A stretch of 64,000 nucleotides of DNA from Paenibacillus sp. W2I17. GTDB taxonomy: Bacteria > Bacillota > Bacilli > Paenibacillales > Paenibacillaceae. Both the position numbers and the translations under genes were made by a program. Position 1 is the stretch's first letter. Every line of letters begins with the position of its first letter. Positions 1 through 8,506 of this stretch are shown one piece after another. The notes beneath the pieces were generated by a model. It did no database searches, was not told the origin of the DNA, and worked only from the letters and a program-made list of their open reading frames with translations. Location of the stretch: NCBI RefSeq assembly GCF_030815985.1, contig NZ_JAUSXM010000001.1:2914001-2978000 (forward strand), read 5' to 3'.

Positions 1-726
1 ATTGCAATCTGTCTGCTCGCAGGCAAAATCATGCTGCAAAGCGGTGGTGAAACCTACCGTGTGGAAGATACGATGAAACGTATGGCGGCTGCGCTTGGTT
101 TACCCCATTCGCACAGTTACGTTGTTCCGACAGGTATCTTCTTCTCTGTTGATGCAACCGAACCCGCCAAGCTGATTCGTATCTCCGAACGTACAACGGA
201 TCTGGACAAGGTGTCCGAGGTGAATGCGGTCTCCCGCCGCATCGGACAAGGTGAGCTATCCGCTCAGGAAGCCCATGATCTGTTGGTACAGATCGAAGGC
301 AAGCCCTCCTCCTATTCAACGGCTGTGCAACTTACGGCCGCAGCGTTATCCAGTGGTTGTTTTACCATTATGTTTGGCGGGGGCTGGAGCGACTTTCTTC
401 CGGCGCTAATCTGCGGGGGCATAGGTTATGCAGCCGTTATTGCCTTTCACCGGTTGGTGCGGGTCAAATTCTTTGCCGAGCTTACGGCATCCTTTGTTAT
501 TGGCTTACTCGCTTTTCTCCTGATCTATCTGGGGGTCGGTCATGAACGGGACAAAATCATCATTGGTTCGGTTATGCCGCTGGTTCCAGGGCTACTGATT
601 ACCAATGCAGTACGCGACTTGATGGCCGGGCATCTCGTATCCGGATTATCCAAGGGAGCCGAGGCATTTCTGACTGCTTTTGCCATAGGTACAGGCATTG
701 CAGTTGTATTTTCACTTTTTATGTAA
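1..726 (+). CDS. Threonine/serine exporter, ThrE N-terminal type subunit (5' partial)
   Basis: The reading frame is open from base 1 and continues upstream of the window, so the true start is missing; the visible ATG at 31 lies inside a conserved stretch (LLAGKIMLQSGGETYRVEDT) and is not the start. The segment GGETYRVEDTM is typical of the DUF1212/ThrE family of amino acid exporters. A soluble N-terminal part of about 110 residues is followed by roughly five hydrophobic segments, ending in the motif GSVMPLVPGLLITNAVRD. It presumably forms the exporter with the small subunit encoded 18 bases downstream. In Corynebacterium the two parts are one polypeptide; here they are split, as is common in Bacillota. 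Confidence 0.88.
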   Translation: MAICLLAGKIMLQSGGETYRVEDTMKRMAAALGLPHSHSYVVPTGIFFSVDATEPAKLIRISERTTDLDKVSEVNAVSRRIGQGELSAQEAHDLLVQIEGKPSSYSTAVQLTAAALSSGCFTIMFGGGWSDFLPALICGGIGYAAVIAFHRLVRVKFFAELTASFVIGLLAFLLIYLGVGHERDKIIIGSVMPLVPGLLITNAVRDLMAGHLVSGLSKGAEAFLTAFAIGTGIAVVFSLFM

Positions 727-744
727 GACGGAGGAATGCAGGAT

Positions 745-1203
745 ATGCTCCATTTTATTGAACAAGCCTTAACCAGTTTTGTCGCTTCAGCCGCGTTTGG
801 GATCATCTTCAACGCACCACGGCGCATGCTGCTCCACGGTGGATTTGTCGGCATGATCGGCTGGATCATCTATATCGTGCTTGAATATGCAGCGGATGCG
901 GTTCCTGCTACACTTGCAGCGACCATAGCCGTAGGTGTCATCAGTCAAGTATTCTCTCGCATGTTTCGCGCACCCGTTATCATCTTCAGCGTCGCAGGCA
1001 TCATTCCTCTCGTTCCTGGTGGACTGGCGTATAATGCAATGCGAAGTTTTGTGCAAAATGACTACAGTGCCGCTATGGAGATGGCCGCCAAGGCACTCAT
1101 GTTATCCGGCGCTATTGCTGTAGGCTTGGTGTTATCGGAGGTATTAAACCAGATGATACGCCGAATTCCCGCCTCACTGCGGACAAAATCATCATCGAAA
1201 TGA
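745..1203 (+). CDS. Threonine/serine exporter small subunit (ThrE_2/DUF3815)
   Basis: Small integral membrane protein of 152 residues with about four hydrophobic helices, matching the C-terminal half of ThrE; it repeats the family signature as AGIIPLVPGGLAYNAMRSF. It should act with the preceding gene in exporting threonine and serine across the cytoplasmic membrane. The GGAGG at 730-734 sits only 1 base before an ATG at 736 but 10 bases before the ATG at 745, so 745 is preferred. The gene follows the partner by 18 bases, which implies one transcript, and a strong terminator follows. Confidence 0.85.
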   Translation: MLHFIEQALTSFVASAAFGIIFNAPRRMLLHGGFVGMIGWIIYIVLEYAADAVPATLAATIAVGVISQVFSRMFRAPVIIFSVAGIIPLVPGGLAYNAMRSFVQNDYSAAMEMAAKALMLSGAIAVGLVLSEVLNQMIRRIPASLRTKSSSK

Positions 1204-1230
1204 TTATTCTTTTCATAATATTCAACACGT

Positions 1231-1294
1231 GGAAGGCCCGTTAGGCATACAGGATGAAATCTTGTATACTAACGGGCCTTCCGTATCGCTTTTT
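1231..1294 (+). terminator. Rho-independent terminator of the ThrE pair
   Basis: A 14-bp perfect outer stem (1231-1244 with 1269-1282) encloses a further nearly self-complementary stretch and is followed by five T residues at 1290-1294. It lies 28 bases after the stop of the exporter small subunit. Confidence 0.8.
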
Positions 1295-1335
1295 ATAGAG
1301 CACTATAGTGCAGTGAGACAATCAAAGAAATCTAT

Positions 1336-1887
1336 TTACTTCACAAACGTATTTTTCACACGTACCGACCTCAGGAAATATGGAATGAAGATACAGCACG
1401 TCAGAATGGATCGTACGATCAACTGAAAAGCCGGAGTTGCATCAAGCACATGCTGTTCTCTTGGGATTTCATTGCGCGCAATCAGAATCCACGTCACGAT
1501 GCTTATGATCACATTCATCAGGTACATCACCATCATCATACGCGGAAACTGTCTCTTCCGTTTATATAAAAGAATGAGATTCACGATAACGATCATTAAT
1601 AGAATGGTACTGCTTATGAAACCAAACCACAGGAGTGGACGGATCATCTCCGTGTAAATCTGAGGATCGACACCACGGCTTACTTCCCATCTGGCAGGGT
1701 CCATGATGACATTCACCTGCGATACATCCGAGATGAGAAACACCAGCGCAAGCCAAAGACTGATCTGGATTAAAATAAGCCATCCGCCCAATCCGGAGAT
1801 ACCAGGCCGTTCCGGTCTGATACCGGTTTTGGATTGCAGCGAGTTCATATCCGTATCTGTATCCGAGTTCCTATATTTATAGTTCAT
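1336..1887 (-). CDS. DUF2569-type membrane protein
   Basis: 183 residues. After a polar N-terminus of about 30 residues comes GLGGWLILIQISLW, the opening motif of DUF2569 proteins, followed by four predicted membrane segments (about 32-53, 86-110, 118-138, 152-172) and a basic C-terminus with YFLRSVRVKNTF. Function is unknown for the family. The start at 1887 has GGAGG five bases upstream. It is the last minus-strand gene before the convergent ThrE pair and lies 112 bases beyond the stop of the penicillin-binding protein gene, so it may have its own promoter. Confidence 0.75.
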   Translation of the reverse strand: MNYKYRNSDTDTDMNSLQSKTGIRPERPGISGLGGWLILIQISLWLALVFLISDVSQVNVIMDPARWEVSRGVDPQIYTEMIRPLLWFGFISSTILLMIVIVNLILLYKRKRQFPRMMMVMYLMNVIISIVTWILIARNEIPREQHVLDATPAFQLIVRSILTCCIFIPYFLRSVRVKNTFVK

Positions 1888-1999
1888 TTCAGCCTCCGTT
1901 TACGATAGATAAGACACATATTATACACTAGAAGCTATACTCTGTGTTATCCAAGAGAAGGAAAGAACCGTCTGGGCTATAGTCTCTCTCTCTTGCATT

Positions 2000-3868
2000 C
2001 TATTGGGTAGCACGTCTCATCACTGTTGCGAACAACTCCGCTGCAACACCACTTCCTGACCTCATATAATGTTCTTCATCCGTATGATCAAATCCCATCC
2101 AGACCGCCGCAGTCCAGCTGCTCGTATAGCCCACAAACCACAGATCCCGATTGGCCTCTCTTCCCACACCAGGTAATGCAGCCTGTGTTGTTCCCGTTTT
2201 CCCTGCTACCTTGTGCTGACCTAACTGTGCACGGCTTCCTGTTCCCTGACTGACTACATTTTGCAGCATTCTGGTCATGGCATTCGCCGTACTGGAGGAG
2301 ATTACCTGCTTATTTTCCGACTTATGAGCAAATATTGTCCGTCCTTGTGAATCTGTAATCTCGCGTATCAGATGGGCTGTATTCAACTTGCCATTATTCG
2401 CAAACACCGTGTAGGCCTGAGCCATCTTCATTGGAGACGCCCCCTGATGCACACCGCCCAGAGCAATCGAGAGATTCATATCCTCTTTCCCCAGTTCAAT
2501 ACCGAGCCGTGCTGCAAATTGATGTGCATAGTTCAGTCCGGTCTCATGAAGCAGCCATACGGCTGGGGCATTGATGGACTTTTGCAAGGCTTGGGACATG
2601 GCAATTAAACCACTGTAACGCCCACCGAGATTGGAAGGTTGATAGCTGCCATATTGCATGCGTTTATCCGGTAGTATGCTCTCTGGCTTGAACTTCCCCG
2701 ACTCCAACGCAGGGCCATATGCAATAATCGGTTTAAAAGAAGAGCCTGGCTGCCTTGCATCCATAATCGCTCGGTTGATGCCCCCTTTTAAAGGATTACG
2801 TCCACCCATCATTGCTTTCACTTCACCGTTATGCTGGTCGATAATAACCATACTTGCCTGAACCAGCTCGTCTTGGCGATCATCGGGGAATCGGGTAGCG
2901 TCTGCAAAAGTTTCTTCCATCGCCAGTTGCGCCTGTTGGTCTAGCCCAGTTTGAATAACCCAACCTGCCGATTGAATCTCTGCTTCACTTTTACCTGTGA
3001 GCCGAGAAGCCTCCTGAATCACAGCATCCACGGCAGACACATATGCGGGCTCGCTCAAGCCCGGTGAAGTTGTTGCATTCAATACGGTTTCAGGCGGCGT
3101 GAAATCGACGTCACGGGCTACGAGCATCTGCTTTCGTGTAATTAGTCCCTGTTCATGCATTAGTCCAAGGATAACGGCACGTCTTTGTTTGGAAAGTTCA
3201 GGATGATCTACTGGATTGTATATGGATGGACCTTTGGGGATTCCGGCTAATGTAGCAATCTGCCATAGTTCCAACTGGTGCATATCCTTAATTCCGAAAT
3301 ACCGCCAGGCTGCCGCTTTTACACCATACTGCTGGCGTCCCATGTAGATCTGATTCAGATACATTCCCAGAATTTCAGCCTTGCTATACTTCTTCTCCAG
3401 GGCCATCGCAATCGATATCTCATTCACCTTTCGACTCAACGTTTTATCCCCATTCAAATACAGATTTCTTGCCAGTTGCTGCGTAATGGAGCTTCCTCCC
3501 TGACTCAGATCCATATGTATAATGTCTTGCACAATGGCCCTGCCGAGGCCGATGAAATCCAGTCCATCATGGTTGTAGAAACGTCGATCTTCTGTAGCCA
3601 AAAAGGCCATCTTTAATAAATCTGGCATAGCGTTCAGGTCAGCATATTCGGAATACCCTTTGGTCTGCGTATGCAACCTCGAAATTTCGGTCCCCTCTGC
3701 ATTCGTAATAATGGTTGAAGAGGCCTCCTGCATGGCCTCTGGACGATTGCGAAGCATTCCTTCGCCATAAGTAATTAGATAGAGATAGAAAAGGGTCAAT
3801 ATCAAAACTACAATCACTGCGGCATCAAAAACGTAATACATCCATCGCTTGCTCCCGTGCTTCAACAT
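2000..3868 (-). CDS. Class A penicillin-binding protein (transglycosylase/transpeptidase)
   Basis: Bifunctional peptidoglycan synthase of 622 residues acting outside the membrane. One N-terminal membrane anchor (about 13-34) is followed by a GT51 glycosyltransferase domain with EDRRFYNHDG (catalytic Glu about 93) and GGSSITQQLARN, then a transpeptidase domain with the SxxK motif SSFK (Ser376, Lys379), SIN (431-433) and KTGT (557-560). All catalytic motifs are intact and there is no long C-terminal extension. AAGGAG lies 5 bases before the ATG and the start overlaps the stop of the upstream HAMP gene by 7 bases, so it is translationally coupled to it. Its place at the end of a VanRS-like operon suggests inducible cell wall synthesis; that is inference. 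Confidence 0.93.
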   Translation of the reverse strand: MLKHGSKRWMYYVFDAAVIVVLILTLFYLYLITYGEGMLRNRPEAMQEASSTIITNAEGTEISRLHTQTKGYSEYADLNAMPDLLKMAFLATEDRRFYNHDGLDFIGLGRAIVQDIIHMDLSQGGSSITQQLARNLYLNGDKTLSRKVNEISIAMALEKKYSKAEILGMYLNQIYMGRQQYGVKAAAWRYFGIKDMHQLELWQIATLAGIPKGPSIYNPVDHPELSKQRRAVILGLMHEQGLITRKQMLVARDVDFTPPETVLNATTSPGLSEPAYVSAVDAVIQEASRLTGKSEAEIQSAGWVIQTGLDQQAQLAMEETFADATRFPDDRQDELVQASMVIIDQHNGEVKAMMGGRNPLKGGINRAIMDARQPGSSFKPIIAYGPALESGKFKPESILPDKRMQYGSYQPSNLGGRYSGLIAMSQALQKSINAPAVWLLHETGLNYAHQFAARLGIELGKEDMNLSIALGGVHQGASPMKMAQAYTVFANNGKLNTAHLIREITDSQGRTIFAHKSENKQVISSSTANAMTRMLQNVVSQGTGSRAQLGQHKVAGKTGTTQAALPGVGREANRDLWFVGYTSSWTAAVWMGFDHTDEEHYMRSGSGVAAELFATVMRRATQ

Positions 3869-4602
3869 TCAGGCTCCTTGTTTACCCGTTCAATTGAAAC
3901 TTCGTGTTCCTGTCTATCTCGTTGTGTAATCTCCAGAGCATGTTGAAGCAGCAATGTCTGTTCATACGCCAACTTGACCCAATGCTGAACTTCAAACTCG
4001 CCCTGGCACCGGCCTTGGATGATCTCATCCAGAGAAGATTGAATACCGTAGAGAGTAAGTTTTATTGGCAAGTCAACCTGTATAGAAGTAGTTTGAGCCT
4101 TCTCCTTGTCTTCTTCATTCTTTTGCTGAAGGCCGGGTTGCTCATTCTGAATAGATGCTCCCTCTATCTCTCTTCTCTCCTGTTTCGGTCCTGATATGCT
4201 CAGCCCATCCTTATGCATGAGAAACGCAATCGTATTCAGATTAGCAGCAATTTGTTGTAATTCACCACCACTTAGAACATCAATTCTTCCAGGATTGTGG
4301 CCCAATGCAAGTTCGGCTGTTCTGCGTGCAAGTTGACTGAGATCTTCCGCAATCTTCTGGGATCGAATCCAGAAAAAGATCGCAAACACGGCTCCTCCAA
4401 TGAAGATAAAGAGCGGCTTTGTTCCGATATGGTTGATTCCCCAGTTCATCATACGCGTTATCCATGCTGCATCTGGAAGGACGTGGTGATGCGCAAATCG
4501 TAGCACGTGATAAACGACAAAAAGGAGCGCTGCACTCAGTAACGCGCTTGCTCCTGCAATGTATATGTATCTTAGTCTTACAGTACTGAATTGAGACTTC
4601 AT
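3862..4602 (-). CDS. Kinase-less HAMP membrane protein, paralogue of the adjacent sensor kinase N-terminus
   Basis: 246 residues. Two membrane segments (about 9-32 and 61-80) flank a short extracytoplasmic loop, then a HAMP-like helix pair, then a Gln/Glu/Lys-rich segment and a helical C-terminus. There is no HisKA or ATPase domain. The region WGINHIGTKPLFIFIGGAV and what follows aligns with WLVNNIGSVPLMIVVGVLS and the HAMP of the next upstream gene, so the two appear to be paralogues. The start at 4602 has AGGAGG 9 bases upstream; a longer reading to 4647 lacks one. It could modulate the kinase as a heterodimer partner or act on the penicillin-binding protein encoded next, with which it overlaps by 7 bases. 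Function is inference. Confidence 0.75.
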   Translation of the reverse strand: MKSQFSTVRLRYIYIAGASALLSAALLFVVYHVLRFAHHHVLPDAAWITRMMNWGINHIGTKPLFIFIGGAVFAIFFWIRSQKIAEDLSQLARRTAELALGHNPGRIDVLSGGELQQIAANLNTIAFLMHKDGLSISGPKQERREIEGASIQNEQPGLQQKNEEDKEKAQTTSIQVDLPIKLTLYGIQSSLDEIIQGRCQGEFEVQHWVKLAYEQTLLLQHALEITQRDRQEHEVSIERVNKEPEC

Positions 4603-4700
4603 ACTCGGTATCCTCCTCATACAATAATATGGTAATAGAGGTAGCATACCGAATATTTCTTAATGAGGAAGTAGTTAACTTCTTACCAAATTCTTAATTA

Positions 4701-5834
4701 TTATTCCTCTGAGTAGTTACTTGATGGAGCAACAGTTACAGGGAATCGGGTAACAAAATCCGTTCTGCCATTTTCACTGTAAGCAACGATACTTCCTCGA
4801 TGTAATTCAATCATCGATTTGGCAATCGCTAGACCGAGACCGGTACCTCCCGTATCGCGGGAACGGGATTTATCTACCCGATAAAATCGATCAAATAGAT
4901 GTGGCAGATCTTGTGCCGGGATCGGTTCACCATAATTACTGATGCGGACTACAGCCTCTTTACCTTCAAGGGCCAGCCCAATCTCCATTAGTTTACCTTG
5001 CGAACCATACCGAATGGCATTGCTGAACAGATTCTCATATGCTCTTACAAGCTCCCCCGGAGCAGCTTGTATCCATAGTGGCTCTTGCCCGCCGATGATC
5101 TTGTAGGTCATGCCAGCATCCTCCAGCATGGGAGCAAACTCTTCAGCCAGTTGCATCAGAAACGAATTCAGGTTCAACGCTTGAAAAGACAACGGAAGAC
5201 TCCCGCCGCTCACACGCGTATATTCAAACAAGTCATCGATTAACTTGCGAAGGGTCAGGGATTTCTCATAGGCGATGCTAACGTAATAGCGCATCTCAAT
5301 CTCATCCTGGTACCGATCCTTCTCAATGTACTCCAGAAATCCCAGAATAGAAGTGAGTGGTGTTCTCAGATCATGTGATATCCCCGTAATCAGATCGTTT
5401 TTGGCAGCTACCGCATTACGCTCTTCCTGAAGCGATAACTGCAATTGTTCAGCCATCTGATTAATGCTTGCAGCAACCACTCCAAATTCATCCGAGGTCT
5501 TCACTTCGATGCGATGGGATAACTCTCCTTTGGCAACCTCCTGAATTCCTGCCGTAATTTCATCCAGAACCCGCATCACCTTACGAGAGAACAGGAAAAA
5601 AAACAGCACAAAACTGAGCACGCCTACCACAATCATCAAAGGCACCGAACCGATATTATTCACCAACCACCTGATCCCTTGGGCTGGAATGGAATAATCG
5701 GGATACGTCTGAGCTTCCAGGATGGTCTGCCCCACCTGACTGCCCCCGTACAAAATAACTGCAGTCAATATGCCGCTCAGCAGAAATGCATAGATAAATT
5801 TCCATCGGACTGTATTAATCAACTTTGAATTCAT
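4701..5834 (-). CDS. Sensor histidine kinase, VanS/OmpR-partner type
   Basis: 377 residues: membrane segments about 13-33 and 65-83 with a short external loop of about 30 residues, HAMP (about 84-136), HisKA with GISHDLRTPL (phospho-accepting His154), and a HATPase domain with N box NAIRYG, DLFDRFYR and GTGLGLAIAKS. The short input domain suggests sensing within or near the membrane, as in VanS- and BceS-type kinases. GGGAG precedes the ATG by about 9 bases. It follows the regulator gene by 55 bases and precedes its own kinase-less paralogue, so the signalling genes form one operon with a cell wall synthase. Confidence 0.9.
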   Translation of the reverse strand: MNSKLINTVRWKFIYAFLLSGILTAVILYGGSQVGQTILEAQTYPDYSIPAQGIRWLVNNIGSVPLMIVVGVLSFVLFFFLFSRKVMRVLDEITAGIQEVAKGELSHRIEVKTSDEFGVVAASINQMAEQLQLSLQEERNAVAAKNDLITGISHDLRTPLTSILGFLEYIEKDRYQDEIEMRYYVSIAYEKSLTLRKLIDDLFEYTRVSGGSLPLSFQALNLNSFLMQLAEEFAPMLEDAGMTYKIIGGQEPLWIQAAPGELVRAYENLFSNAIRYGSQGKLMEIGLALEGKEAVVRISNYGEPIPAQDLPHLFDRFYRVDKSRSRDTGGTGLGLAIAKSMIELHRGSIVAYSENGRTDFVTRFPVTVAPSSNYSEE

Positions 5835-5889
5835 AGTAGGAACTCCCTGAATGTGTTCATGTCACATGACATCCTTTGGATGTACATGT

Positions 5890-6594
5890 TTATTGCGGTT
5901 TGATCATCTTATAACCAACACCCCATACGGTCTGAATGAACTTGGGATGTTTGCTATCGAGTTCAATCTTCTCACGAATCTTGCGAATATGCACCATGAC
6001 GGTATTGTTCGACTCCATGAATTCTTCTTTCCAAACTTGACGATAGATCTGTTCCATACTGAGTACTGAACCTTGGTGGCGAGCCAGTAATTCAAGAACA
6101 GCAAATTCACGCGGAGTCAGACGAACCGGCTGCTCATCCACCCAAACTTCATGTGTATCGGTATTAATGACCAGATCATCAATAACCCACTCGTGCTCTT
6201 TGTTCTCCCGACCTTCATTGAAGGTATGATACCTGCGCAGCTGGGATTTCGCCCGTGCGACAAGTTCAAGCGGGTTAAACGGCTTGGTCACATAATCATC
6301 AGCACCTATGCTTAGCCCTGTGATTTTATCCATATCCATACTTTTGGCGGACAGCATAATAATCGGCATTTTTTGCTCTTCCCGAATTTTCATACAAGCT
6401 TCGATTCCGTCCATATTTGGCATCATGACATCCAGAATAATGAGATCGATCGACTCTTTTTTCAATTGTTCCAGTGCTTCAAGCCCATCATTCGCGGTGA
6501 GAATCCGATAACCCTCGTTGCCAAAATAAATTTCCATCAGTTTAATAATCTCCTGCTCATCATCCACAAGCAGAATGGTTGCTGGCTGTGCCAC
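5890..6594 (-). CDS. Response regulator, OmpR/VanR-like
   Basis: 234 residues. Receiver domain with VDDEQEI, phospho-acceptor Asp55 in LIILDVMMPN and the KPFNPLE motif, then an OmpR-type winged helix ending in VWGVGYKMI. Two starts are possible. A GTG at 6594 has GGAAAGGAA about 8 bases upstream and gives the family's usual N-terminus; an ATG at 6624 overlaps the preceding stop as ATGA but lacks a clear binding site and would add ten polar residues. I prefer 6594. It is the likely partner of the kinase downstream. Confidence 0.9.
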   Translation of the reverse strand: MAQPATILLVDDEQEIIKLMEIYFGNEGYRILTANDGLEALEQLKKESIDLIILDVMMPNMDGIEACMKIREEQKMPIIMLSAKSMDMDKITGLSIGADDYVTKPFNPLELVARAKSQLRRYHTFNEGRENKEHEWVIDDLVINTDTHEVWVDEQPVRLTPREFAVLELLARHQGSVLSMEQIYRQVWKEEFMESNNTVMVHIRKIREKIELDSKHPKFIQTVWGVGYKMIKPQ

Positions 6595-6620
6595 GGCATT
6601 ATTCCTTTCCCTTTCATAAT

Positions 6621-7577
6621 TCATGATCTGTTCAAAGTATACCACCGAGGTATGAAACTACGAAAATCATCGTGATCTTCACGGACACGCTCGATCTTGG
6701 CCATCATCTCAAGCGTCTCTTCAGGCTTCACCTGCTGAATCCACACCACAGAAGACACCAGCGCCATAGCCGTATACAGTGAATACAATCTCCAGAATAA
6801 CTCATCCGGTTCATTGCCATCGAAATAGCCCTGAATTTGACCTATGGAATATGGAATACTGATCTCCGAAGCAAACAAACCCAGCTTCAAAAATTCATGA
6901 ATGGGATCACCTTGATCATAACGATTAAAATCAATCACTCCTGCGAGTTTATCCTGCTTAACGACAAGATTGCTCGGGTGAAAGTCATCATGCTGAAATC
7001 CATCTGGACGATTTTTCATCCAACCGAGATGATCTGCAATAAACGTTAGAATAGCATGATCCTTTTTCATCACGATAGGGCACTGTTTATAACGCTCCAC
7101 GTACCGTTGATGCTTCGTGCTCTTGCGTATATACCATGATTCGGTCTGTTCCCCCATCGGCAACTGGTGAATCAGCTGTAGCTGCACCCCTGCTTCAAAG
7201 CCAACCGCCCACTGTTGCTGTTCATTCAGTTGTGGCAATCTCTGGGAAGCATCTTCGCCTTCAATGTAGCTAAGAATCATATATCCGTTCTTCTCATCCA
7301 ATCTACCTGTGCCCAACGTTGCTGGACACAGTACACCTAATTGTTGCATGCTCTGCAAATATTGATATTCCCTTTGCTTCATCCATTCCTCAGCGATATC
7401 ATACACCCTCACCAGCACATGGCCTTGACCAGGGACAAACATTTTGAATTTAGTATCTGCTGAATAACCCTTCATAACAGGTTCAATCCGCGTGGCCTGA
7501 CCAAGTTCAGGAATCTGTTTTAACCTGTCAATCAACGTATTGTCCATCGATGCATTCCATGTATCGTGTTGTTCCAC
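6621..7577 (-). CDS. Aminoglycoside phosphotransferase/APH-fold kinase
   Basis: 318 residues of the protein-kinase-like APH fold. The catalytic loop HDDFHPSN (His196, Asp198, Asn203) matches the HxDxxxxN motif and is followed by IDFNRYDQGDP with the metal-binding Asp216. The family includes aminoglycoside and macrolide kinases but also many small-molecule kinases, so the substrate cannot be read from sequence. The start is GTG with GGAGG 9 bases upstream. The gene ends 26 bases before the response regulator start and is probably the first gene of the regulator-kinase-HAMP-PBP operon, which is suggestive of a defence or envelope-stress role but not proof of resistance. Confidence 0.8.
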   Translation of the reverse strand: MEQHDTWNASMDNTLIDRLKQIPELGQATRIEPVMKGYSADTKFKMFVPGQGHVLVRVYDIAEEWMKQREYQYLQSMQQLGVLCPATLGTGRLDEKNGYMILSYIEGEDASQRLPQLNEQQQWAVGFEAGVQLQLIHQLPMGEQTESWYIRKSTKHQRYVERYKQCPIVMKKDHAILTFIADHLGWMKNRPDGFQHDDFHPSNLVVKQDKLAGVIDFNRYDQGDPIHEFLKLGLFASEISIPYSIGQIQGYFDGNEPDELFWRLYSLYTAMALVSSVVWIQQVKPEETLEMMAKIERVREDHDDFRSFIPRWYTLNRS

Positions 7578-7684
7578 ATCCCGAATCCTCCGTTATTTCA
7601 CGTATGGCGTGTAGTATCGTCGGTCTATTCCCACTTTAACCTATGATGTTTCCTATAACATGCTTATATGTATTCTATCCGTTT

Positions 7685-8143
7685 CTATTTAAAAAGTACT
7701 GATTCGGGTTCTTTGCCCGTTAGGGTCAGCATCGTATACAATTGTCCTCTGTGATGATATACATGCCCCATAATCTCAAGTAACCACTCCAGACGACTAT
7801 AGGAAGCTCCCCAGTACGAATCCGTCACATGTAGTAACTCTTCCGTGTTAAACTGCCTGTACCGTTGGTATAGATACATCTGGTTATCAATCAAAGCCTG
7901 CTTGATCTCACCGAGCGAATGCACCTGATTCTCTGCATAGAATTGAGCCATCTCTTCTTCCGATGCACCTTCGGAAATATAAACATCCGCTCGGCAGATC
8001 ACAGACAGATGGGCTAGTAGTTCTCCAACAGGCCGTTTACCTTCAATTGGAGTCAAAGCCAAATCTTCTTCCGACAGCTGATCACATATATCAATCAACG
8101 ATGTTACGGCCACGTCAATATGTTTGAACGCAGATTGAATCAA
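7685..8143 (-). CDS. DinB/YfiT-like metal-dependent protein
   Basis: About 152 residues forming the four-helix DinB fold. His residues that normally bind metal are seen in LLAHLSVI and GHVYHHRGQ. DinB-like enzymes include thiol transferases (bacillithiol, mycothiol) and others of unknown substrate. AAGGAA lies directly against a GTG at 8152 but 9 bases before an in-frame TTG at 8143, so the TTG is preferred; an in-frame stop lies just upstream. It is about 100 bases upstream of the APH-like gene on the same strand. Confidence 0.72.
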   Translation of the reverse strand: MIQSAFKHIDVAVTSLIDICDQLSEEDLALTPIEGKRPVGELLAHLSVICRADVYISEGASEEEMAQFYAENQVHSLGEIKQALIDNQMYLYQRYRQFNTEELLHVTDSYWGASYSRLEWLLEIMGHVYHHRGQLYTMLTLTGKEPESVLFK

Positions 8144-8228
8144 CAGATACACTTCCTTTTTATCCCATTATACAGAACATATGATCGGTTATCAACCAAG
8201 ATATCCCTCCCTAATTTATACCCCAAAT

Positions 8229-8420
8229 CTATATAAATTGAACAAAACATTTACACAAAACGTAGAAGACAGAAAGGACCTGAAGAAGCGGAGTGTTCGC
8301 CTTTATCACCGGACTTCCCCTTTATAAGAGGAATCAAAAAAATCTGGGGATAACAGCGATCGGAAGGTTGTTCTGTCATCGGAGTGTGCAGTGTAAATAT
8401 TCTTTAGTTCAATTTATATA
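8229..8420 (+). repeat. Family A palindromic repeat, copy 1
   Basis: A 192-bp imperfect palindrome bounded by CTATATAAATTGAAC (8229-8243) and GTTCAATTTATATA (8407-8420). The strand given carries the conserved core GGGGATAACAGCGATCGG and TTGTTCTGTC; the latter pairs with GACAGAA on the other arm, and TTCCcCTT pairs with AAGaGGAA near the centre. No protein is encoded. It sits between the DUF1963 gene and the DinB gene, both on the minus strand. Copy 2 lies inverted on the other side of the DUF1963 gene. The remaining bases to 8506 show nothing further. Confidence 0.85.
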
Positions 8421-8506
8421 ACAATCTACGAACAAAAAAAGTCCTTCCTCCTTCTTATAGACGGGATTCAGGACATTTTGTTGCCTATTTGTTTTCAAAT
8501 CTTTGC

